From positions 1-12,281 of the forward strand of contig JABJDN010000105.1 of NCBI GenBank assembly GCA_018665385.1: a DNA stretch of 12,281 nt, read 5' to 3'. Both the position numbers and the translations under genes were made by a program. Source of the stretch: Phycisphaerae bacterium. Its GTDB lineage: Bacteria > Planctomycetota > Phycisphaerae > Phycisphaerales > SM1A02. The notes under the pieces are model-generated. The model worked only from the letters and a program-made list of their open reading frames with translations. It was not told the DNA's origin and ran no database searches. Positions 7,436-12,281 of the stretch are shown here, piece after piece; within the stretch, counting starts at the first letter, position 1; the number at the start of each line of letters is the position of its first letter.

Positions 7436-7837
7436 CTAGGTAGATGTTGGTTGAAAAAGAATAGTTCCGAGCCTGTAGCAACTAAATGTAGCCAGAATGC
7501 CCAAAACGTTGCTGAGCACTACATACATAATCGCTTGTTTGATTTGCCCATTTTCAAACAAATCGAAGGTTTCAAGGCCAAAAGTTGAGAAGGTGGTGAA
7601 TCCACCAAGGACTCCTACTACGAGAAGTAGTCGTAGGAATTCGCGATTTGCTGCAAGGGGACCTATCAGGAGCGCAGTTACAATCCCTATGAGCGCGCAC
7701 CCTAAGATGTTCACAATGAGCGTCCCCAATGGAAAGCCAGAAGTAGTGAGCGATTGACCTGCGCTGGCAATGAAATATCGAAGCACTGCTCCAGTTCCAC
7801 CGCCTATTGCGATTGCTGCTATTGATGAGAATTCCAT
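7436..7837 (-). CDS. crcB: CrcB/Fluc fluoride channel
   Basis: This 133-aa integral membrane protein shows the family signatures of CrcB (FluC), the dimeric channel that exports fluoride and protects cytoplasmic enzymes: GGGTGAVLRYF (12-22), PLGTLIVNILGCALIG (36-51) and GVLGGFTTFSTFGLETF (75-91), the last being the TTFSTF motif near the central Na+ site and pore. Four hydrophobic segments fit the known fold. The ATG at 7835-7837 must be close to the true start because the first conserved Gly cluster begins at residue 12 and there is no other Met before it. It lies two bases after the 3' end of tRNA-Arg with no room for a normal leader or ribosome-binding site. No fluoride riboswitch was recognised. 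It is followed, 45 bp on, by the M14 pair on the same strand. Confidence 0.93.
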   Translation of the reverse strand: MEFSSIAAIAIGGGTGAVLRYFIASAGQSLTTSGFPLGTLIVNILGCALIGIVTALLIGPLAANREFLRLLLVVGVLGGFTTFSTFGLETFDLFENGQIKQAIMYVVLSNVLGILATFSCYRLGTILFQPTST

Positions 7838-7839
7838 AA

Positions 7840-7913
7840 CGCGCCCGGCAGGATTCGAACCTGCGACCTTCGCTTTAGGAAAGCGATGCTCTATCCATCT
7901 GAGCTACGAGCGC
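7840..7913 (-). tRNA. tRNA-Arg (anticodon CCU)
   Basis: The - strand folds into a complete 74-nt cloverleaf. The acceptor is GCGCTCG/CGGGCGC (7 bp, one T-G wobble), the D arm GCTC/GAGC with a 9-nt loop, the anticodon stem TCGCT/AGCGA with loop TTCCTAA (CCT), the variable loop AGGTC, the T arm GCAGG/CCTGC with loop TTCGAAT, and the discriminator G at 7840. The anticodon CCU reads AGG Arg codons. CCA is not encoded (TTA follows), so it must be added after 3' trimming. The crcB start codon lies two bases beyond the discriminator. Confidence 0.97.
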
Positions 7914-7923
7914 CAAGAAGTCA

Positions 7924-7953
7924 ATTGTACGCTCAAACACAGGGCGGGTACAA
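7924..7953 (-). promoter_or_regulatory. Probable promoter of the tRNA-Arg (and perhaps crcB) transcript
   Basis: On the - strand TACAAT (7924-7929) matches five of six bases of the -10 consensus and sits about ten bases before the tRNA 5' end. TTGTAC (7948-7953), 18 bp upstream, is a weak -35. Because no gap or terminator separates the tRNA from crcB, this promoter probably also serves crcB and possibly the M14 genes. Confidence 0.45.
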
Positions 7954-7970
7954 CATTCGTTGTTCTACCC
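7946..7970. repeat. Short inverted repeat overlapping the tRNA -35 region
   Basis: GGGTACAAC and GTTG..TACCC form a 9-bp imperfect dyad with a 3-nt bulge and ATTC at the centre. It overlaps the proposed -35 element. The remaining 174 bp between the tRNA and the sigma factor gene holds nothing else convincing: no credible small gene and no clear terminator. Confidence 0.3.
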
Positions 7971-8087
7971 ATGCAACTAAATTCGCTGTGACGAAAACAG
8001 AAGAAGGGGGTCAACTATATTCTAGGTGTAATAAAATTGGCGTTAAGCACGTTGCCACGAATGAACAAAAGTAACGCGGTTCTGAAC

Positions 8088-9098
8088 CTAGAGCTCTTCA
8101 TCTCGTAGGCGGATGACTATCTCCCGTACTGCTCGCATAACTCGACTCTTAGCGTGCCTAACTGCTTCAGCAGTCATTTGTAATCGTTCGCCAACTCGCT
8201 CAGCGCTCATTCCACGTCGACCGTACAGTTCGAACGCTTCCCAAGTTTTCATTTCAAATTTTGGTCTTGCTTCAGTCATAGCTTCTGAAAGCAAGTGTTC
8301 TGCCCATTCGCGATCAAACACCGCAGCAAGGTCATCGCGAGGATCCTCTGCAATATTCATACCGTGCGTATCAAGATTGCCAACTTGTTTTTTACGATAC
8401 CTTTGCCTAATTGCATTTAAAGTTATCCGTTTAAGATACCCTCGAAAACGACCTTTGCTCGGGTCGTATTCAAACCTGTCGGCTACTTTGAAAAAATTGA
8501 AGAGTACGTTTTGCATGATGTCGTCAGCTTCACTGCTCGGTAGACCAGCGTTGCGAGCAAATCCGCAAATGACTGGTCCGTATCGGTCAACGAAAATCCC
8601 CCAACCCATCTCACGATTAACAGTTTCATCTGATTTCAATTGAAGTAGTAAATCCATATTCGTTTCGTAGCGACCATTTATAGTACGGACCAGAGTTGGA
8701 ACATCGTCGCCATTTTCTTTGATAGGAGTGTTATCAATTTCTCGAACCATCGCTTGATCTAAATTTGCTGATTCGTCTCCAATCCGAACAAGGAATTTCC
8801 AAGGGCCAATTTGAACAAGGTCGTCAGCTTGTAGAACTACTTCTTCTCCAAGTTCCATACGAATAGTATTTAGGTACGTTCCACTTCTGCTTTTTAAGTC
8901 TTTAATTGTCCAGTTACCGTTTGTTTGTTGCAAAGAAACATGTTCCCTAGAAACATAGCGGTTGGTTAGTTTGAATAAACAATCTGGGCTTCTACCAAGA
9001 ATGCCTGATTCACCGTCTCGGACTTCAATTGGATCTAATGGCTTTCCATGAATTTGGTGCAGCAGTAGAGCGTCTGGTTGAGTATTGTGATTGGTCAT
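8088..9098 (-). CDS. FHA-domain ECF-type RNA polymerase sigma factor
   Basis: This 336-aa protein joins two modules. Residues 18-105 are an FHA phosphothreonine-recognition domain: GILGRSPD (R36), RYVSREHV (S50, H53), DLKSRSGTYLN (S70, N77). The usual SRNGT Asn is Ser here. After a linker (about 106-160), sigma region 2 spans about 164-237 (EADDIMQNVLFNFF at 189-202, then RFRGYLKRITLNAIRQRYR). Region 4 is C-terminal (KTWEAFELYGRRGMSAERVGERLQMTAEAVRHAKSRV), of a type common in planctomycete ECF sigma factors. It should direct RNA polymerase to specific promoters, perhaps gated by Ser/Thr phosphorylation of a partner through FHA; that gating is inference. The start at 9096-9098 is chosen because the frame upstream encodes an unrelated basic/hydrophobic stretch and runs across the paaN start. 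The ribosome-binding site is weak (AGAGCTG). No anti-sigma factor or kinase gene is adjacent. Confidence 0.88.
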   Translation of the reverse strand: MTNHNTQPDALLLHQIHGKPLDPIEVRDGESGILGRSPDCLFKLTNRYVSREHVSLQQTNGNWTIKDLKSRSGTYLNTIRMELGEEVVLQADDLVQIGPWKFLVRIGDESANLDQAMVREIDNTPIKENGDDVPTLVRTINGRYETNMDLLLQLKSDETVNREMGWGIFVDRYGPVICGFARNAGLPSSEADDIMQNVLFNFFKVADRFEYDPSKGRFRGYLKRITLNAIRQRYRKKQVGNLDTHGMNIAEDPRDDLAAVFDREWAEHLLSEAMTEARPKFEMKTWEAFELYGRRGMSAERVGERLQMTAEAVRHAKSRVMRAVREIVIRLRDEEL

Positions 9099-9140
9099 AT
9101 CAGCTCTGGGTTTGATATGCGGCAGGGTCGCCACGCTTTT

Positions 9141-9186
9141 ATTGTAATGGTTTAGACGAAGTTGCGATGTTCGAAACTGGTACAAT
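9141..9186. promoter_or_regulatory. Divergent promoter region between the sigma factor and paaN
   Basis: Two TACAAT -10-like hexamers face away from each other: one on the - strand at 9141-9146 (toward the sigma factor) and one on the + strand at 9181-9186 (toward paaN). The latter is preceded by TGG, giving an extended -10 (TGnTACAAT, 9178-9186). -35 matches are poor on both sides. The paaN transcript would begin near 9193 and the sigma transcript near 9134. Confidence 0.4.
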
Positions 9187-9219
9187 GCCCCTTTACGAAT
9201 CAATCTGCGAGGCAAAATG

Positions 9220-9226
9220 AAGGTGA
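9220..9226 (+). promoter_or_regulatory. Ribosome-binding site that decides the paaN start
   Basis: AAGGTGA lies five bases before ATG 9232. The alternative ATG at 9217 has only GAGG four bases upstream and adds five residues (MKVNH) that are not typical of the family. Confidence 0.6.
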
Positions 9227-9231
9227 ACCAC

Positions 9232-10914
9232 ATGGAAAACAGTTTTTTCAAACAGCATAAACAATTACTTGGCAGCGCCATAGAAGCTCTGCAGACCCGT
9301 GGTTACTATTCCGCATACCCAGAAATACCCAGCGGAAAAATTTATGGGGAGCATGCGAAGAAGGATGGCTTCGCTGCATTTGAAGGATACAAGGGGAATG
9401 AATTTTCATTAGACCAATGCACAACGGGTTCTTTTCTTGGAGCAGAACATTCACCATACGGTTTCGAACTCGGCGTGAGGTATCCTGAAATAGACGTGGA
9501 TTTGTTGCTGCAAGAAGTTGCATCAGCATGCCCTGCTTGGCGAAAGGCTCCAATCGAAACACGCGTCGGTTGTGCTCTTGAAATATTACACCGGTTAAAC
9601 CAACGAAGTTTTGAGATGGCATGTGCTGTCATGCACACTTCAGGTCAAGGATTTATGATGGCGTTTCAGGCGGGCGGACCACATGCGCAAGATCGCGGTC
9701 TTGAAGCAGTGGCGTACGCTTACAAAGCAATGTTGGAGTGCCCGCAAAATGCAACATGGAAAAAACAAGTAGGACGAGAGGAAATCGTTACGCTCGAAAA
9801 ATCATATGCAATAGTTCCAAAAGGAATCGGTCTGGTTATTGGGTGTTCTACATTCCCAACTTGGAATACCTATCCTGGATTGTTTGCAAGTCTTGTAACA
9901 GGTAATGCGGTTGTAGTAAAACCGCACCCCGGGGCAATTTTACCGCTAGCAATTACGGTTTCAATTTGCCAAGACGTGCTTCAAGAAGCCGGCTTCGATG
10001 CTAATCTTGTAACACTTGCAGCGGATACAGTTGAACAACCACTTACAGCCGATTTAGTGAAACGGCAAGAAATTAAAATTATCGATTACACAGGCGGGAC
10101 TGCGTTTGGTGATTGGGTAGAAGAGAACGCTGGCAATGCAACTGTCTACACAGAAAAAGCAGGGGTGAATAGTGTTATTATCGATAGTGTAGAAGACATG
10201 CGTGCTGTATCTGGAAATTTAGCATTCAGTTTGTGTTTGTACTCAGGACAAATGTGCACAACACCACAGAACATTTTTATTCCCAAAGATGGCATCACTA
10301 CAGCAAGCGGGAAAATTTCGTTTGACGATGTTGCAAGTTCGATTGTAAAAAGCGTTGATTGGATGCTTAGTGATCAAGGTCGAGCAAATGAGGTCCTAGG
10401 TGCAATTCAGAATGAAGCTACAGCAACACGAGTTGATACTGTCGGCGGCGAAGTTCTTCGCGAAGGTAATCCTATCGAACATGCGATGTTTGAAGGTGCG
10501 CGTACACGTTCAGTTAAAATTATTAAATCAGACAGTTCGCACATCGAAGAATTCCAACAAGAAATGTTTGGCCCGATTGTTTTTTTAATAGCAACAGAAT
10601 CAACAGAAGAATCGATTTCACTCGCATCTTCGATTGCGAAAGAGCAAGGAGCTATTAGTTGCGCCTTGTATAGCTCTAACGAACAAACTCTAGAAGACGG
10701 CATCGATGCCATGGCGCAAGCAGGCGTTCCAGTTTCTTGTAATCTTGTAGGTTCCATCTGGGTTAATCAATCAGCTGCATTTAGCGACTTCCATGTAAGT
10801 GGCGCGAATCCTTCTGGGAACGCCACGCTCTCTGATACGGCGTTTGTAGTTGGTCGATTCAATGTTGTGCAACATAGAATATTCATTCCACAGCCAGCGA
10901 AAGTAGAGGCGTAA
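9232..10914 (+). CDS. paaN: PaaN-type aldehyde dehydrogenase (phenylacetyl-CoA catabolism)
   Basis: This 560-aa aldehyde dehydrogenase-fold protein matches the shorter PaaN type, which lacks the MaoC hydratase half found in PaaZ. PaaZ hydrolyses and oxidises the oxepin-CoA ring in aerobic phenylacetate breakdown; stand-alone PaaN is assumed to do the semialdehyde oxidation with NAD(P). Visible features are an N-terminal SAYPEIPSGKIYGE block, the cofactor region PKGIGLVIGCSTFPTWNT with N212, VVKPHP with K230, the general base E308 in TEKAGVNS, the nucleophile C342 in GQMCTTPQN, and FQQEMFGPIVF late in the domain. ATG 9232 is preferred for its ribosome-binding site. paaY starts one base after its stop codon, so the two form an operon. 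The ring-activating genes (paaABCDE, paaK, paaG) are not in the window, so the true substrate could be another CoA-linked aldehyde. Confidence 0.88.
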   Translation: MENSFFKQHKQLLGSAIEALQTRGYYSAYPEIPSGKIYGEHAKKDGFAAFEGYKGNEFSLDQCTTGSFLGAEHSPYGFELGVRYPEIDVDLLLQEVASACPAWRKAPIETRVGCALEILHRLNQRSFEMACAVMHTSGQGFMMAFQAGGPHAQDRGLEAVAYAYKAMLECPQNATWKKQVGREEIVTLEKSYAIVPKGIGLVIGCSTFPTWNTYPGLFASLVTGNAVVVKPHPGAILPLAITVSICQDVLQEAGFDANLVTLAADTVEQPLTADLVKRQEIKIIDYTGGTAFGDWVEENAGNATVYTEKAGVNSVIIDSVEDMRAVSGNLAFSLCLYSGQMCTTPQNIFIPKDGITTASGKISFDDVASSIVKSVDWMLSDQGRANEVLGAIQNEATATRVDTVGGEVLREGNPIEHAMFEGARTRSVKIIKSDSSHIEEFQQEMFGPIVFLIATESTEESISLASSIAKEQGAISCALYSSNEQTLEDGIDAMAQAGVPVSCNLVGSIWVNQSAAFSDFHVSGANPSGNATLSDTAFVVGRFNVVQHRIFIPQPAKVEA

Positions 10915-10915
10915 C

Positions 10916-11509
10916 ATGCCTATTTATGAATACGAAGGAATTACACCTGTCGTTGATCCAACGGCATTCGTGCACCCAACAGCAGTTGTAATTGGTGATG
11001 TCATTATTGGCGCTCACTGCTTAGTGGGACCATGTGCCGTATTACGCGGCGACATTGGTAGACTCATTATGAAGGCTGGTAGTAACCTGCAAGATACGTG
11101 TGTAGTACACAGTTTTCCTGGCGATGACACAATTGTTGAAGAAGATGGTCACATTGGGCATGGCGCTGTGTTGCATGGGTGCCTCATTAAAAAGAATGCA
11201 ATGGTTGGTATGAACGCTGTTGTCATGGATGGCGCTGTCATTGGCGAAAACAGTTTTGTTGCAGCGATGGCATTTGTCAAAGCAGGGATGGAAGTACCAG
11301 CAAACGTCGTGGTCGCTGGGTGTCCCGCAAAAATAATTAAGGAACTCAACGATAAAGAGATTGGTTGGAAAAGCGAAGGTACTCGCATTTACCAACATCT
11401 TGCGAGTAGGCATGCCCTGACCGGAATTGAATGCGAGCCACTTACCGAAGTGGAACCGAATCGTAAGCGTGTTCCGTTAACGGACCATGCTCCGAAGCAT
11501 CAATCATAA
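10916..11509 (+). CDS. paaY: PaaY family left-handed β-helix (γ-carbonic anhydrase-like) protein
   Basis: This 197-aa protein has hexapeptide repeats from about residue 10 to 140 (for example DPTAFVHPTAVVIGDVIIG) and a C-terminal helix, the γ-carbonic anhydrase/PaaY fold, normally a trimer. Predicted zinc ligands are H65 in CVVHSF and H82 and H87 in GHGAVLHG, with R44, D46, Q59 and D60 at the equivalents of conserved carbonic anhydrase residues. NLQDTCVVHSFPG and EEDGHIGHG are close to PaaY. PaaY has been described as a thioesterase that removes inhibitory CoA by-products of the phenylacetate route; carbonic anhydrase activity is also possible. An AGAGG ribosome-binding site lies six bases before the ATG and one base separates it from paaN, so the two are co-transcribed. 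Its last six bases overlap the end of the opposing gene. The C-terminal 30 residues are hydrophilic. Confidence 0.9.
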   Translation: MPIYEYEGITPVVDPTAFVHPTAVVIGDVIIGAHCLVGPCAVLRGDIGRLIMKAGSNLQDTCVVHSFPGDDTIVEEDGHIGHGAVLHGCLIKKNAMVGMNAVVMDGAVIGENSFVAAMAFVKAGMEVPANVVVAGCPAKIIKELNDKEIGWKSEGTRIYQHLASRHALTGIECEPLTEVEPNRKRVPLTDHAPKHQS

Positions 11510-12281
11510 TGTTGAAAGTGCTTGCCGAGCGGCTTCGCTTAGCATTTCTGAGCGAGTAGGGTGTGGCCGAAGCGATGTTGCAATGTCATAGAGCGTAGCG
11601 CCCATTTCAATTGCAAGCACTGCTTCACTGATCATCTCGGTTGCGCCAACTCCAAAAATACCAACACCGATAATGGCTTGAGACTCTGGGTCATACGAGA
11701 GTGTTGTTACTCCTTGTTGTTGACCTAGTGCCATGGCGAGCCCACTGTTCCCCCATTTTACCGAAACTGAAACGCCAGATTCTAGATCACCGCATTGTGC
11801 AAGTTCTGGGTTCGACCATATAACTTGCGGAACACAAGACGCATCAATTTGGGCGTCAAGCCCGCATGCAGCTTCGCCTGCTACTCGCCCCTGTGCGATA
11901 GCAAGTGCAGCACTATGTTCGCAACCAGAGCATTCTCCAACTGCATATATTCTTGGATTACTTGTTTGGCATGCTTCATTTACTGAAATGCATTTTCCAA
12001 CGACTTTCACATTCGCATTTGCAAGTTGTAATGATTCGATTTGTGGTTCACGATGACTAGCAAGGTAGCAAATGTCAAAGTCTTTGTAACTTGGCATTTC
12101 GTCGCAGATGGTCACGTTTTTACGCAATGTCTTTGTGAGCAATTTTGTCAATGAAGGATGAATCATTGGAAGTAGATCACCTTGGTTCCATAGCGACACG
12201 GTATTCAATTCACTAAGAAATGTAATTGCCTCAACTGCTATTGGTGTATTCCCAACAACTAGAATGTTTTTTCCGGTTGGA
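11504..12281 (-). CDS. Dihydrolipoyl dehydrogenase-like flavoprotein, C-terminal part (5' end outside window)
   Basis: The frame is open to the right edge and gives 258 residues of a pyridine nucleotide-disulfide oxidoreductase. The FAD-binding segment IYAVGECSG…HSAALAIAQGRVAGE is present, followed by the dimerisation domain: VPQVIWSNPELAQCG, then GVGIFGVGATEMISEAVLAIEMGATLYDIA in two parts. The catalytic dyad H-P-T-x-S-E (His at 11561-11563, Glu at 11546-11548) is kept. These point to the dihydrolipoyl dehydrogenase (E3) branch, which reoxidises dihydrolipoamide of 2-oxoacid dehydrogenases and the glycine cleavage system. The NAD domain is odd: GNTPIAVE stands where GGGxIGxE is expected, the acidic residue after strand two is missing (VSLWNQ), and the domain is shorter than usual before the FAD segment. 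The redox Cys pair would lie outside the window. A divergent paralogue or another family flavoenzyme is possible. It is convergent with paaY. Confidence 0.75.
   Translation of the reverse strand, partial: PTGKNILVVGNTPIAVEAITFLSELNTVSLWNQGDLLPMIHPSLTKLLTKTLRKNVTICDEMPSYKDFDICYLASHREPQIESLQLANANVKVVGKCISVNEACQTSNPRIYAVGECSGCEHSAALAIAQGRVAGEAACGLDAQIDASCVPQVIWSNPELAQCGDLESGVSVSVKWGNSGLAMALGQQQGVTTLSYDPESQAIIGVGIFGVGATEMISEAVLAIEMGATLYDIATSLRPHPTRSEMLSEAARQALSTL

Noticed and set aside
7840..7913. tRNA-Arg as an integration site of a mobile element
   Set aside because: No integrase and no repeated copy of the tRNA 3' end is seen in the window.
7770..7991. A + strand open frame encoding RPAGFEPATFALG
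   Set aside because: It is the antisense of tRNA-Arg, a well-known false protein prediction; the cloverleaf on the - strand explains it.
7886..8074. A second small + strand frame of 62 codons
   Set aside because: It begins inside the antisense of the tRNA, has no ribosome-binding site or recognisable protein pattern, and reads like chance.
7838..8087. Fluoride riboswitch upstream of crcB
   Set aside because: No matching conserved segments were found before the tRNA, and the tRNA itself occupies the space directly upstream.
8113..8643. A 176-codon + strand frame
   Set aside because: It lies fully antisense to sigma regions 2 and 4, has no protein-like pattern, and is a shadow of that gene.
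9099..9281. N-terminal extension of the sigma factor to 9281
   Set aside because: The extra 61 residues are basic and hydrophobic without FHA or sigma features, and they would overlap the divergent promoter region and the paaN start.

Overview
The window looks like ordinary chromosome from a bacterium of moderate to low GC content, most likely a planctomycete. This placement is an inference from several features. The ECF sigma factor has a region 4 of the KTWEAF…G.S type that is common in Planctomycetota and is fused to an FHA domain. The FeoB has an ACAIPAIMA gate sequence. Two exported M14 peptidases carry Asp-rich, calcium-loop-like inserts. No transposase, integrase, phage gene or CRISPR array was seen.

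Layout. On the + strand come the C-terminal part of an AddA-like helicase-nuclease (1-1314), a 102-bp gap with a Fur-box-like dyad, and an iron-uptake operon: feoA, feoB and a 52-aa Cys-rich FeoB-associated membrane peptide that starts inside the feoB stop codon. This operon converges on, and overlaps by 20 bp, a block on the - strand. Read in its own direction, that block is tRNA-Arg(CCU), crcB (fluoride channel) starting only 2 nt after the tRNA, an M14-like protein that has lost key catalytic residues, and an intact-looking M14 carboxypeptidase joined to it by an ATGA overlap. Further along the - strand is an FHA-ECF sigma factor. A 133-bp divergent promoter region separates it from paaN-paaY on the + strand. 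paaY converges, with a 6-bp overlap, on a dihydrolipoyl-dehydrogenase-like gene that runs off the right edge.

How the genes work together. FeoA, FeoB and the small Cys-rich protein form one ferrous iron importer. The two M14 proteins are homologous, share the same order of domains and are translationally coupled, so an enzyme/pseudo-enzyme pair acting outside the cytoplasm is plausible. PaaN and PaaY belong to aerobic phenylacetyl-CoA catabolism, but none of the other paa genes lie in the window. The sigma factor is transcribed divergently from paaN and may or may not control it.

The points most worth a second look are the pseudo-M14/M14 pair, the tRNA-crcB junction that predicts a nearly leaderless mRNA, the FHA-sigma fusion, and two proteins with altered nucleotide-binding motifs: FeoB at G4/G5 and the dihydrolipoyl dehydrogenase-like protein at its NAD motif. 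There is no gene-free stretch longer than 300 bases; the longest is the 174 bp between the tRNA and the sigma factor gene.
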